Shown here one piece after another: positions 1-8,113 of a stretch of DNA of 64,000 nt; position 1 is the first letter of the stretch; the number at the start of each line of letters is the position of its first letter. Below the pieces are notes generated by a model. The model saw only the letters and a list, made by a program, of their open reading frames with translations. It did not search any database and had not been told where the DNA came from. The DNA is from Methylobacterium pseudosasicola (GTDB lineage Bacteria; Pseudomonadota; Alphaproteobacteria; Rhizobiales; Beijerinckiaceae), in the NCBI RefSeq assembly GCF_900114535.1, contig NZ_FOTK01000004.1, forward strand, positions 186,001-250,000, written 5' to 3'. The translations under genes were made by a program, and so were the position numbers.

Positions 1-499
1 GGTAGAATTGCTGCTCGACCGCCAGGCTCCAGAGATGCCCGAGCTCCGTCCCCCAGCCGTGGCGCTCGACATAGAAGTTCGTCCCGTAGAGCCAGGTCGA
101 AAGCTTGAACGCTTCGTCGCCGAGGTTCAGCGAGCGGCCCAGCGGGGTCGTGTAGAGCGCGAGCAGGAACACGTAATAGACCGGCACGATGCGGGCGAAT
201 CGGTTCCGGTAGAACGCCCGCAGGCTGTCCATCGGCGTCGCGGCGCCGGCCTCGATGCGCGCCCGGGACGCCGCCAGGATGCGGACGATCAGGAAGCCGC
301 TAAGCACGAAGAACAGCCAGACCCCGGCGCTGCCGACCGGCTCGGTTCGCGGGCTCGGCACCTTGTGGCTGACGAAGACCATCAGGAAGGCCGCGGCCCG
401 CAGGCCGTCGAACCCGATGATGCGGTGCTCGCCGGCATCGCAGCGTCGCTTTCCGAAAGCCGGCGACCACCTTTCGGGACGAAGCTCTAACGGGACCAT
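1..499 (-). CDS. Acyltransferase-3 family membrane O-acyltransferase, N-terminal part
   Basis: The gene enters from the left edge and its C-terminal part is outside the window. The reverse-strand frame shows the N-terminal hallmarks of the acyltransferase-3 (OafA/YrhL, ExoZ-like) family: IIGFDGLRAAAFLMVF, then a conserved SHK histidine segment, the membrane motif FFVLSGFLIVRIL, FYRNRFARIVPVYYVF, and HLWSLAVEQQFY at the edge. Such proteins are multi-pass inner-membrane enzymes that O-acetylate or O-succinylate surface polysaccharides, which fits the adjoining EPS genes. The only upstream in-frame start is ATG at 499. It makes the first roughly 20 codons run through a dispersed palindromic repeat, which is unusual. 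No GTG or TTG alternative lies between it and the first membrane segment. The family call is strong; the exact start and substrate are uncertain. Confidence 0.85.
   Translation of the reverse strand, partial: MVPLELRPERWSPAFGKRRCDAGEHRIIGFDGLRAAAFLMVFVSHKVPSPRTEPVGSAGVWLFFVLSGFLIVRILAASRARIEAGAATPMDSLRAFYRNRFARIVPVYYVFLLALYTTPLGRSLNLGDEAFKLSTWLYGTNFYVERHGWGTELGHLWSLAVEQQFY
443..487. repeat. Dispersed palindromic repeat, copy 1
   Basis: Imperfect palindrome with inner arms CCGAAAG and CTTTCGG around a GC-rich loop. Closely similar copies occur at 31896-31938 and 40586-40634. This copy overlaps the apparent N-terminal codons of the acyltransferase gene. Elements of this general look are, from memory, common between genes in Rhizobiales genomes. 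Confidence 0.75.
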
Positions 500-846
500 G
501 CACGCCTCGTCCGATTCGGTCCCGCTGTGTAGGCCGACCCGGTGCGAGGTCGGCCTACCTCGATCGGCGTAGGCGAACCCACCCGATCATCTGCCACATT
601 GCTGTATTCGGCGTTAGCGCGTTCCTGTTTAGGGTTGTTTAACAATATCGAAGTGGGGTATGATCGCGATGGCCCGTCCGAATCCGGGTGGAACACTGAT
701 GTGAACGGCCATCGCTCACATACGCCGGTCCACGGACAATTCGAGATCTTGCGGCCATGCGGTCCGCAGGCCGCCTCGAGGCGTCGCTGCCTTGAGCGCC
801 CTAGGACCGGATGCTCGATCCGCCCGAACCGGGATGGGACGGCTGC
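500..846. other. Non-coding stretch, no gene seen
   Basis: No frame on either strand has plausible coding character. The segment holds a short AT-rich patch with an 11-bp palindrome, TTGTTTAACAA at 635-645, followed by AATATCGAA. The 12-mer AACAATATCGAA at 641-652 recurs at 16687-16698 in another intergenic space. A promoter for the acyltransferase gene could lie here, but none can be assigned with confidence. Confidence 0.5.
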
Positions 847-999
847 TCACCGGCGCATCCCGAGCAGGACGACCAAGCCCACGGCGATGGCAGCTCCGGC
901 CTGGGCCGCCAGCAGCGCGGCCAGCCAGCCCTGGAGCAGGCCCGCTGCGAAGCCGATCGCGCCCCCGATCAGGGCGGCGAAGACCAGTAGGACCAGCAA
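847..999 (-). CDS. Small hydrophobic membrane protein (50 aa), unknown function
   Basis: The reverse strand shows a short open frame with a TTG start at 999, preceded by GGAG eight bases upstream, a good ribosome binding site. The product is almost entirely hydrophobic, starting LLVLLVFAALIGGAIGFAAG and ending VGLVVLLGMRR. This suggests two transmembrane helices with a short polar turn and a basic C-terminus, and an inner-membrane location. No family is recognised. It lies between the O-acyltransferase and the ExoY-like gene, so a role linked to polysaccharide synthesis is possible but is only inferred from position. The well-spaced ribosome site and clean hydrophobic pattern favour a real gene; the non-ATG start and small size weaken the call. 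Confidence 0.4.
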   Translation of the reverse strand: MLVLLVFAALIGGAIGFAAGLLQGWLAALLAAQAGAAIAVGLVVLLGMRR

Positions 1000-1201
1000 T
1001 TACTTATCTCCACTGGTGATTCGGCCGTCTCGAGGCAGTTGTATCTCGCATGTCTGCAGGTGTGCCAACATCTTCAGACATTCACGTGCCCAATATTTGC
1101 TCAGTCCTGGCGACGCCTTGTGCGGCCGCGTGAAATCCCGGGTTTCGATCGCATCTCGCACTGCCTGTTGCACCTTTCGCACCGAGTGAGGAGCCGCCGC
1201 C

Positions 1202-1939
1202 ATGCTGCGCCCGGTTGGGACACCCCCCTCCATCACCCCTTCGTCGCCGCACCATATGGTCGAGACGATCAACGAAGCGTTGGTCAAGACATTGCCGGCG
1301 GCGTCCCCGGCGCGACTCGGGTTCCGGCTCAGCTGGACGACGAAGCGGGGGCTCGATACCGCGGTCGCGTTGACAGCCCTGTGTCTCCTGCTGCCGCTGC
1401 TGCTGTTCATCGCCCTGCTGATCTGGGGCAGCGACGGCCGCGCGCCGATCTTCCGGCACGCGCGGCTCGGCCGGCACGGGCGTTCCTTCGGCTGCCTGAA
1501 GTTCCGGTCCATGGTGCCGGACGGCGACGCGGTCCTGGCCGCGCATCTCGCGGCGCATCCGGAAGCCCGGGTCGAATGGGAGGCGACGCACAAGCTGACC
1601 CGGGATCCCCGGGTGACGCCCCTGGGCCAAGTCCTGCGCAAGACCTCGCTGGACGAACTGCCCCAGCTCTGGAACGTGCTGCGCGGCGAGATGAGCCTGG
1701 TCGGGCCCCGCCCGATCGTGCAGAGCGAGGTCGCGCGCTACGGCACGGCGTTCGCGGCCTGCTTCTCGGTCCCGCCGGGGCTAACCGGGCTGTGGCAGGT
1801 CTCCGGCCGCTCGGACACGACCTATGCCGAGCGCGTGGCGCTCGACCTGGACTATGCCAGCCGCTGGAGCCTGCGCCGGGATCTCGCGATCATGCTGCGC
1901 ACCGTCCCGGCGGTTCTCCGCCAGCGCGGCAGCCGCTGA
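1202..1939 (+). CDS. ExoY-like priming sugar transferase
   Basis: Bacterial sugar transferase of 245 aa, predicted to transfer a sugar-1-phosphate from a UDP-sugar to undecaprenyl phosphate and so start an EPS repeat unit at the inner membrane. Residues about 60-80 form a single hydrophobic helix (LCLLLPLLLFIALLIWG). The catalytic region has RHARLGRHGRSFGCLKFRSM, DELPQLWNVLRGEMSLVGPR and GLTGLWQVSGRSDTTY, the family's signature blocks. Length matches the ExoY/short WbaP class, without the extra N-terminal membrane domain of full-length PglC/WbaP proteins. The ATG at 1202 has GGAG about 12 bases upstream; ATG at 1256 is an alternative. It stands alone on the plus strand, with the GH16 gene opposed downstream. 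Confidence 0.92.
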   Translation: MLRPVGTPPSITPSSPHHMVETINEALVKTLPAASPARLGFRLSWTTKRGLDTAVALTALCLLLPLLLFIALLIWGSDGRAPIFRHARLGRHGRSFGCLKFRSMVPDGDAVLAAHLAAHPEARVEWEATHKLTRDPRVTPLGQVLRKTSLDELPQLWNVLRGEMSLVGPRPIVQSEVARYGTAFAACFSVPPGLTGLWQVSGRSDTTYAERVALDLDYASRWSLRRDLAIMLRTVPAVLRQRGSR

Positions 1940-1951
1940 GACGCGCGGCCG

Positions 1952-2053
1952 TCAGGCCGGGTCGTCGGTCTCCAGGGGCGCCACGAGGCACAGGCGCCAG
2001 AACTCGACGAAGCCGACCGCATACAGCGCGACGAGAAGGCTGAACCCGGACAT
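1952..2053 (-). CDS. Possible 33-aa membrane peptide, doubtful
   Basis: A short reverse-strand frame encodes MSGFSLLVALYAVGFVEFWR followed by a brief acidic tail ending ETDDPA. The first two thirds would make one transmembrane helix. It lies 12 bases beyond the end of the ExoY-like gene on the opposite strand. There is only a weak GGGG upstream of the ATG. It is listed because a membrane-helix pattern with a polar end is unlike most chance frames here, but it could well be spurious. Confidence 0.22.
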   Translation of the reverse strand: MSGFSLLVALYAVGFVEFWRLCLVAPLETDDPA

Positions 2054-2142
2054 CGTTTGGCCCCGCAGTGACCGCGAGACCTGAGCCTGCCGGGAAATGG
2101 TTAACGGATCGTTACCGTTTCCATCATCCCGGGCAAACGGCC

Positions 2143-2985
2143 CTACCGGCAGACGATCGAGCCCTTGAAACCGCAGGGATCGCCCAGCTTCGTGAAGGCG
2201 ACGCGCTCGAAGGTGGCGGTGATCGGCCGGCCCGGGTAGCTCGCCGGCCCGAGCCAGGAGACGAAGTCGGCGCCCTGGCCCATCCAGAGGCTGAGCATGA
2301 TCTTGCCGGGATGCGACGGGATCGGCCGGTCGGGGGTGGCCCGCACCTCGCGCAGCAGCCGTCCGTTGACCGACCAGCGGAGACGGTCGGGCAGCCATTC
2401 CAGCGCATAATCGGCCATGGTCGTCGCCGCGTCGAAGCCGAGGCTCTCGATGGTCTCGTGCTGGCCGGTGCCGCCGGTGAAGTAGTTGAGCTGGACGCCC
2501 TTGGTGTCCTTGCCCAGGAATTCGAAGTCGATCTCGTCGTTGGTCCGGCGGTCGCCGTCCTCCGCACCGTTATAGGTAAAGAACGCCGAGACGAGCCCGG
2601 AGGCCGCGCCCGCCCGCATCCGGACCTCGTAGGTGCCGTAGCCGTAGCGCTCCTTGGTCTGGATCTCGGCGCAGGTGAAGGCGCGCTCCTTGTAGGGGCT
2701 GTCGGACAGGGTGAGGGTCAGTTCCCCGGAGGTCGGGATCTGGACGCGCTGACGCGACCACGTGCAGTTCTGGAAGTCGCCGTTGACCCAACCGTCGGAG
2801 ATGTACCAGCGCCGGTCACCGAGGGTGGAAAACGTCTCCACGAAGGAGCCGCCGCCCCGGAAGGCCGGCGCGTCGCCGGTGGGTTGAGCGGCCTTGTCCC
2901 CGCCTGCGGCCGGCAGGACCGGCAGCAGCAGGGCCGTCGCCAGGCAGGCGCGGCGGATCGGGTGGCGCGGTCTCGTCATGCTCAT
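2143..2985 (-). CDS. Secreted glycoside hydrolase family 16 (ExoK-like endo-beta-glucanase)
   Basis: Protein of 280 aa with an N-terminal signal peptide (RRACLATALLLPVLPAAGG). The GH16 catalytic motif NDEIDFEFLG has the expected E-x-D-x-E arrangement of nucleophile, helper aspartate and acid/base. YGYGTYEVRMRAG before it and YALEWLPDRLRWSVNGRLLR after it are also typical of lichenase/ExoK-like jelly-roll enzymes. In rhizobial EPS systems, ExoK-type glycanases trim nascent polymer outside the cell, and this gene sits among EPS genes as expected. It is transcribed toward the end of the sugar transferase gene. A pair of cysteines near the C-terminus (DPCGFKGSIVC) may form a disulphide. Substrate is not readable from sequence. 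Confidence 0.88.
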   Translation of the reverse strand: MSMTRPRHPIRRACLATALLLPVLPAAGGDKAAQPTGDAPAFRGGGSFVETFSTLGDRRWYISDGWVNGDFQNCTWSRQRVQIPTSGELTLTLSDSPYKERAFTCAEIQTKERYGYGTYEVRMRAGAASGLVSAFFTYNGAEDGDRRTNDEIDFEFLGKDTKGVQLNYFTGGTGQHETIESLGFDAATTMADYALEWLPDRLRWSVNGRLLREVRATPDRPIPSHPGKIMLSLWMGQGADFVSWLGPASYPGRPITATFERVAFTKLGDPCGFKGSIVCR

Positions 2986-3180
2986 AGCCTCGCCGGTAGA
3001 GAATTCGGGGCGTCCGGCGGGAGTATCGGCGCGATCGGTCGACGGAGCCGTGATCTTTCGGACGAGCGGATCCGGCGCCCGAGCCCTCCTTTTGGACGAT
3101 CTCGCGCCCCGCGCGCGGTCCGCTTAGCCTGCGGGATGGTCGTCCGGCCCCGCCGGCCGAAGGCGTTTTGGAGTCGTCCG

Positions 3181-4206
3181 GTGCGAAGCGTCCAGGCCCA
3201 GACCGACGGAGCGGATGTCTGCGTCATCATCGCGGCGCGCAACGCCGAGGCCACCATCGCGACCGCGGTCGCCTCGGCGCTGCGCCAGCCGGAGGTCGCG
3301 GAGGTCATCGTCGTCGACGACGCCTCCACGGACCGGACCAGCGCCGCCGCCGAGGCTGCCGGCGACGGCTCGGGCCGGCTGAAGCTGCTGCGGCTGACGC
3401 GCAATGCCGGGCCGGCGGCGGCCCGCAACGCCGCCCTGGCGGTGGCGACCGCGCGGCTGCTCTGTGTCCTCGACGCCGACGATTACTTTCTCGACGGGCG
3501 CCTGGGCCGGCTCCTGGCCGCCCCCCGCACCTGGGACTTCATCGCCGACGACATCGTCCTGGTCCGGGGCAACGCGGCGGCCGCCGTCGCCGGCCTCGTG
3601 ACCGGGCCCGGCCAGCCGCAGCGTCTCTCGCTCGAGGCCTTCGTCGCCGGCAATATCGGGCGGGCGCGGGAGCACCGGCGGGAACTCGGGTTCCTCAAGC
3701 CGATCATGCGGCGCTCGTTCCTGCAGCGCCACGGCCTGCGCTACGACGAGCGGCTGCGGCTCGGCGAGGATTACGCCCTCTACGTCGAGGCTCTGGCGGC
3801 GGGCGCCGTGTTCGCCGTGACGGCGCCCTGCGGCTACGTGGCGATCGAGCGCGCGGACTCGCTGAGCGCGCAGCACCGGACCGACGATCTGGGGGCGATC
3901 ATCACCTTCGACGACGCGATGCTCGCCCGGTCGGGGCTCAGTGCGGCGGCCCGCAAGGCGCTTCGGGCCCATCGCGACGCCACGATGCGGAAATGGCAGC
4001 ACCGGCGCGTCCTCGACCGTCGGCACTCGCACGGCTACACGGCGGCGTTCCGCGAACTGCTCCAAGCGCCGAGGGCGTGGCGGCACATCCTCTCGGAGAC
4101 CCTGGACGCCAAGCTGGCGCGGTTCGTTCCGGCCCGTGGTCCGGAGGGAGATGCGGCGCCGCGCCTCCTGCTCGGGCCGGGGCAGGTCTTGCGGCCGGCG
4201 CGATAG
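3181..4206 (+). CDS. Glycosyltransferase family 2
   Basis: GT-A fold glycosyltransferase of 341 aa. The N-terminal domain carries VCVIIAARNAEATIATAV, the nucleotide-binding VIVVDDASTDRTS, and the metal-binding DxD-type motif LCVLDADDYFLDGR around residue 100. RLGEDYALYVEALAAG matches the ED motif that supplies the catalytic base in this family. It probably adds a sugar to a lipid-linked EPS intermediate on the cytoplasmic face. The frame is open far upstream, but GTG at 3181 has TTTTGGAG nine bases before it, whereas ATG at 3136 has no ribosome site, so 3181 is preferred. It is divergent from the GH16 gene. Donor and acceptor sugars are unknown. Confidence 0.85.
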   Translation: MRSVQAQTDGADVCVIIAARNAEATIATAVASALRQPEVAEVIVVDDASTDRTSAAAEAAGDGSGRLKLLRLTRNAGPAAARNAALAVATARLLCVLDADDYFLDGRLGRLLAAPRTWDFIADDIVLVRGNAAAAVAGLVTGPGQPQRLSLEAFVAGNIGRAREHRRELGFLKPIMRRSFLQRHGLRYDERLRLGEDYALYVEALAAGAVFAVTAPCGYVAIERADSLSAQHRTDDLGAIITFDDAMLARSGLSAAARKALRAHRDATMRKWQHRRVLDRRHSHGYTAAFRELLQAPRAWRHILSETLDAKLARFVPARGPEGDAAPRLLLGPGQVLRPAR

Positions 4207-4227
4207 TCGCGCTGCCGGACGGGCTCG

Positions 4228-4536
4228 TCAGTGATCGCGCGCGCCGTTCTGCGTCCGGACGGCTGACACGTCGCATTGCACGTCATCGAGCGCGCAGCGC
4301 ACCCGCTCCAGCGCGGCACTGAATAATTCGGTGCTCTCAGGGTCGCTGGACTGCACGGCTTGCGCATCGCGAAAGCTGTCCAGCAGATACGGCATCATCT
4401 TCCCATGAAGGGCCAAATAGGCCCCGGGATTCGAGAGTTCATAGACGACTGCCAAGGCATGATAGGCGCGCACCAAAACCTCGAGTGCAACATCCGCACT
4501 GTGTGAGCCCCGGTCGCAATCATCGCTGCTCTTCAT
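4228..4536 (-). CDS. Hypothetical protein, paralogue A of a tandem pair (102 aa)
   Basis: No family is recognised. The core ALEVLVRAYHALAVVYELSN followed by PGAYLALHGKMMPYLLDSFR aligns without gaps with LALDMVGRAYLALALLYETA followed by HPGEFEGIQQKIRAFVEDNF of the gene just upstream at 4710-5015. The two proteins are therefore paralogues of equal length. The sequence looks helical and soluble, with no signal peptide and an acidic, serine-rich N-terminus. Local base composition is clearly lower in GC than the flanking EPS genes. It ends 22 bases past the convergent GT2 gene. The start ATG has only weak ribosome-site similarity. The conserved pair and proximity to a chemoreceptor gene are suggestive, but no function can be assigned. 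Confidence 0.65.
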   Translation of the reverse strand: MKSSDDCDRGSHSADVALEVLVRAYHALAVVYELSNPGAYLALHGKMMPYLLDSFRDAQAVQSSDPESTELFSAALERVRCALDDVQCDVSAVRTQNGARDH

Positions 4537-4709
4537 CGCGCCAATAAACTAATTTCCGCTCTTATCGGGGCGTAACATGCTCTATCAACACTGTCGACGC
4601 TTTCAGTCATGGCAATTATCGTCGTCGAAGCGCGGCGCGAGATTTAGCGCGGGCTCATGGCTCAACTGCAACAGTCGGGTCTTCGGCGGCGTTAATCCGC
4701 GCGGCGACT

Positions 4710-5015
4710 TCAGCCCTGCATGTATCGGCTCGGCCGGATCATGGTGGCGATCTTGTTTTCGACCTCGACCAGGACGCTGTTCACAAGATGGGCCGCGCCC
4801 TCGACCGTCCCGGCGGCAAGAGTTTCGCGGCCGCCGGTCTCCTGAATGATGCGGAAATTGTCCTCGACGAACGCGCGAATCTTCTGCTGGATGCCCTCGA
4901 ACTCGCCCGGATGCGCGGTCTCGTAGAGGAGGGCCAGAGCGAGATAGGCGCGGCCGACCATATCGAGCGCCAGACTTGCGCTTAGTTCGCTGGTCTCACT
5001 CTGTGTGGGGGGCAC
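4710..5015 (-). CDS. Hypothetical protein, paralogue B of a tandem pair (101 aa)
   Basis: Paralogue of the downstream gene at 4228-4536 (shared pattern R-A-Y-x-A-L-A-x-x-Y-E, then PG and a helical segment). Unlike its partner it ends in an alternating valine/glutamate helix (NSVLVEVENKIATMIRPSRY). GTG at 5015 gives a protein of the same length and N-terminal layout as paralogue A and has AGGGA upstream. TTG at 5078 would add 21 residues and is the alternative start. No signal peptide or membrane segment is seen. The gap of 173 bases between the paralogues holds no gene. The region is AT-richer than its surroundings, suggesting separate ancestry. Function unknown. Confidence 0.6.
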   Translation of the reverse strand: MPPTQSETSELSASLALDMVGRAYLALALLYETAHPGEFEGIQQKIRAFVEDNFRIIQETGGRETLAAGTVEGAAHLVNSVLVEVENKIATMIRPSRYMQG

Positions 5016-5480
5016 GGCGGGTGAATTCCCTGTCAAGCGCTCTGTTGCAAATCTAGCAGTCTGTTTGGTCGCGGACAATCAAGAAAAAAACTTTTGTCCG
5101 TATTTTTATTGAATTTTCAGCCGTTTAGCGTCCGCATGAGCGAGGCGGATATTGATTCCGTCGCGGCAATGCGCCTGATCGAGATTTGGAGGCTGCATCT
5201 CCCGAGGCGTCAATCGGCCGAGCCTTGGACCATGAATTTTTCAGCCCTGCCATGCATGGACTGCCATCATGATTCTTAGATAAATTGGGCTCTAATCGAA
5301 TATCCACCTATAAGTAGTACGCCTGTCCTGTAATAAATAGCGACATCGAATGTTAAAATCATATCTCTGTGCAGAGACGGCAAAGAATTACTCAAGACAA
5401 ATGCTCGTGTCAAGCCACTTGATTGACGCAACTTTAGGATTGTAGTCTATGGGCATCAGTCTCTGGAAAAGAAATCTCTT
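5016..5480. other. AT-rich intergenic region between paralogue B and the chemoreceptor
   Basis: About 465 bases with much lower GC than the rest of the window and no convincing coding frame. It includes a hairpin at 5072-5100 (arms CGGACAA and TTGTCCG around an A-rich loop) followed by TATTTTTATTG. A short palindrome CTCTGTGCAGAG lies just above 5375. The region presumably holds divergent promoters for the paralogue pair and the chemoreceptor. No promoter boxes could be assigned with confidence. Confidence 0.5.
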
Positions 5481-7178
5481 ATGTTGATCCTGGAAAAATG
5501 CAAAATTGTATACAAGATGTCCTTTCCGATCCTTATCATGGCGCTCGTGAGCGCGGGGACAATCTATTATACACTCAGTATGTTGGGTGACATTACGGAG
5601 CGGAATCACATTCTGGTCGACTATTACGTCGCGCGCCTGGAAGCGTTCGCGCAGGTCCGCCAGGATTTCCAGACGGCCGGCCTGATGAACCGTAACATCC
5701 TCATTGGTCAGCCGGAGCGCGAGCTTCCCGAGTTCGAGAAAACCTTTCGTGACTCGGTGAAGCGCACGGCCGACAATATCGAGAGCCTCGCTGCGGGCTC
5801 ATTGAAGCAGGAGGTTCGTGATCTTCTGATCGATATCGGCAAGATCACGCGTGAGTATTACGACGTTCTCGATAAATCCAATGTTCTCGCCCTTGGGAAG
5901 GATCGTGCCACCGCGACCCAACTGGCCATGGTGACGAGCCGTGAGGTCGCCAAGCGATTCGAACAGACGTCGCGGATCTACGAGGACCGGGTCGATGCAC
6001 GGCTCGCCGACGGGAAGAAAGCGACGGAGGCTGCGGCCGCGCAGGCCCGGCTGGTCCTGATCGGTTCGGCGGCGGCGGGCCTGCTCATCGCTCTCGCGCT
6101 CTCGGCCGTCATCATCGTATTCGGCGTGACGCGACCGCTCGGCAGCCTCGTCGCCGTCCTGCAGCGCATGGCGAGGGGTGAGATCGACGCCACCATCGCG
6201 GAGGCGCGGCGGGGCGACGAGATCGGCTCGGTCGGGCGCGCGGTCGAGCGCATCAAGGCGAGCGTCGCCCGCAGCGCCGCCGAGGAGGCCGAGCGCAAGC
6301 GGGCCGTCGAGGCCGCCGCCTCCGCCGAGCGCAGGCGCGCCCGGCTGGAATTGGCCCAGAGCTTCGAGCAGGCGGTCGCCGGCATTGTCGAGCAGGTCGC
6401 GTCTTCGGCGACCGAGCTGCAGGCCACCGCCCGCGTGATGACGGATATCGCCCAGGAGGCCGGTACCCAATCCGGTGCGGTGGCGGTCGCGGCCGAGGAG
6501 GCTGCGGTCAACGTCAATACGGTCGCGGCCGCCACCGAGGAACTCGGCAGTTCCATCCAGGAAATCGGCCGGCAGGTGCAGGGCTCGACCGACCTGGCCC
6601 AGCGGGCGGTGGGCGAGGCCGACCAGACCGCGGCCCTGGTGGCCGAGCTGAGCGCGGCCGCCAACCGGATCGGCGACGTGGTGCAGATGATCTCGGCGAT
6701 CGCGGCGCAGACCAACCTGCTGGCGCTCAACGCTACGATCGAGGCGGCGCGTGCCGGCGAGGCCGGGCGCGGCTTCGCCGTGGTGGCAAGCGAGGTCAAG
6801 GAACTGGCCGGCCAAACCGCCAAGGCCACCGAAGAAATCGCCGGTCAGATCGGCCGGATCCAGGGGGTGACCGGCGAGGCGGTGGGCGCGATCGGCACGA
6901 TCACGAACCGGATCCGCGAGATCAACGGGGTCGCCAGTTCGATCGCCGCGGCGGTGGAGCAGCAGGGGGCGGCGACGCAGGAGATCGTGCGCAACATCGC
7001 TCAGGCGACTGCCGGGACCAAGGAAGTGACCGGCAACATCGTCGGGGTCGCGGACGCCTCCGAGCAGACCGGCGCAGCGGCCGGCAACGTCCTCTCGGCG
7101 GCCACCGGCCTGTCGCGCCAGTCGGAGCGGCTCTCGGCCGAGGTCGATCGCTTCCTGGCCACCTTGCGGGCCGCGTGA
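5481..7178 (+). CDS. Methyl-accepting chemotaxis protein (membrane chemoreceptor)
   Basis: Transducer of 565 aa. A first transmembrane helix at about residues 12-35 ([20 protein letters not shown]) is followed by a periplasmic helical ligand domain of about 150 residues. The second membrane helix ([20 protein letters not shown]) leads into a HAMP linker ([20 protein letters not shown]) and a long coiled-coil signalling domain. The hairpin tip contains the highly conserved [20 protein letters not shown], which contacts CheA/CheW. No C-terminal CheR-tethering pentapeptide is present. It converts a periplasmic signal into control of CheA kinase; the ligand is unknown. The first codons are AT-rich like the preceding intergenic DNA, while the signalling domain has the normal high GC. 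Ribosome site before ATG 5481 is weak. Confidence 0.93.
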   Translation: MLILEKCKIVYKMSFPILIMALVSAGTIYYTLSMLGDITERNHILVDYYVARLEAFAQVRQDFQTAGLMNRNILIGQPERELPEFEKTFRDSVKRTADNIESLAAGSLKQEVRDLLIDIGKITREYYDVLDKSNVLALGKDRATATQLAMVTSREVAKRFEQTSRIYEDRVDARLADGKKATEAAAAQARLVLIGSAAAGLLIALALSAVIIVFGVTRPLGSLVAVLQRMARGEIDATIAEARRGDEIGSVGRAVERIKASVARSAAEEAERKRAVEAAASAERRRARLELAQSFEQAVAGIVEQVASSATELQATARVMTDIAQEAGTQSGAVAVAAEEAAVNVNTVAAATEELGSSIQEIGRQVQGSTDLAQRAVGEADQTAALVAELSAAANRIGDVVQMISAIAAQTNLLALNATIEAARAGEAGRGFAVVASEVKELAGQTAKATEEIAGQIGRIQGVTGEAVGAIGTITNRIREINGVASSIAAAVEQQGAATQEIVRNIAQATAGTKEVTGNIVGVADASEQTGAAAGNVLSAATGLSRQSERLSAEVDRFLATLRAA

Positions 7179-7237
7179 CCGGGCTGGGGTGAGAGCGCGA
7201 CGGTCGTCCGGGCCTGGAAGACCCCAGGTTGCCGCAA

Positions 7238-7465
7238 TCAGAAAATCCGCGCCAGGCCCATCCGGTCCTGCGCGAGGCCCTGCATCGCCCGGAGCTTGAG
7301 GGCCAGGATCCGGTTGTGCCGGGCCATCGTGCGGAGCGCCTCGGCGGTCGCGGGATCGCCGGCGCGGGCCAGGGCCTGGGCGGCGGCGGCCATGTCGGTG
7401 GCGGTGGCATCCGCCAGCGCCGCGGCGTGCTGATCCTGCGGGGACGACGAGGTCGGTCTGGCCAT
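7238..7465 (-). CDS. Hypothetical small helical protein (75 aa)
   Basis: No family is recognised. From ATG at 7465 the product is alanine-rich and predicted helical, with a basic C-terminal half (TMARHNRILALKLRAMQGLA). There is no signal peptide or membrane segment. It is convergent with the chemoreceptor gene, 59 bases away, and followed upstream on the same strand by the DUF6894 gene. The ribosome site is weak. The composition pattern (third-position GC, few rare codons) fits a genuine gene of this genome, but nothing points to a role. Confidence 0.5.
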   Translation of the reverse strand: MARPTSSSPQDQHAAALADATATDMAAAAQALARAGDPATAEALRTMARHNRILALKLRAMQGLAQDRMGLARIF

Positions 7466-7535
7466 GGCTGCTCGCGATCGAAGGCTGGCCCGATCCTCCG
7501 AACGAAGAGTTAACAACTGGTAAACCGCGCGGTGC

Positions 7536-7757
7536 TCATTTCCGGACGGGGAGGCGTCCGACGAGCCATCCGGCCTCGTCGCGCACGAGCAGCGTCCAGG
7601 GCGGTCCCGGATTTTCGTCGGCGATCTCGTCGGCCATCTCGGCGATGACACTGCGCGCCTCGAACAGGGCCTCCGCCAGGTCGGCGGCCTCGACGCCCGT
7701 CGTGTCGTGGAACGTGATCTCGGCGTTCGCCAGCTCGAAGTAGAAGCGTGCGGCCAA
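7536..7757 (-). CDS. DUF6894-type small protein
   Basis: A 73-aa protein with the layout of the DUF6894 family, abundant in Methylobacterium-like genomes: an aromatic N-terminus (ARFYFELANAEITFHDTTGV), a central ADLAEALFEARSVIAEMADE helix and a WTLLVRDEAGWLVGRLPV strand pair. The family has no known biochemical function. The start is taken as TTG at 7757 because AAGGAGA lies six to seven bases upstream and the family begins at this point; no suitable ATG exists nearby. It lies alone between a hypothetical gene and the promoter region of ugd. Confidence 0.7.
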   Translation of the reverse strand: MAARFYFELANAEITFHDTTGVEAADLAEALFEARSVIAEMADEIADENPGPPWTLLVRDEAGWLVGRLPVRK

Positions 7758-8113
7758 ATGGACTCTCCTTGGCCAAAGTCCCCGAGCGAGTTCGGCCTGA
7801 TGATCTTGCCCGCCTAAACCCTCCGACATCCAGCCCTAAAAGGAGAGAAAAAGACTTAGCTTTTAGGCTGGTTGATCTCACGCCGGCGTCAGGAACAACG
7901 CGGGATTCCCGGGGCCTAAGCCCTGGGAGGTATCCGGCCGGTATTCGGGGCGTCCGGGTCGCTCTGCCGGACCGGGGCCGCGCCCTACCCCGTCCCGCCG
8001 ACCGCCCCTACGCCTAACTCCTGAGGTGCCGCCGCGACGGCCTCGCCGTAGACAGAAGATGTCCAAGCGTTCGCGGTGCGGCGAGGCAAGGACAAGGCAA
8101 GGACACGGCAAGC
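7758..8113. other. Intergenic region upstream of ugd
   Basis: About 356 bases without a gene. It contains an inverted repeat with perfect 8-bp arms CCTAAAAG (7835-7842) and CTTTTAGG (7860-7867) around a purine-rich loop. The repeat sits about 250 bases ahead of ugd and could be an operator or a weak terminator. The remainder shows nothing assignable. Confidence 0.45.

Noticed and set aside
2068..3180. Long upstream extension of the GT2 frame at 3181-4206
   Set aside because: The extension is the antisense of the GH16 gene and lacks coding character; GTG 3181 has the ribosome site and sits just before the GT2 core.
5072..5100. A-rich hairpin as an intrinsic terminator
   Set aside because: No plus-strand gene ends before it, and on the reverse strand it lies upstream of a gene. 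It is kept only as a note in the intergenic entry.
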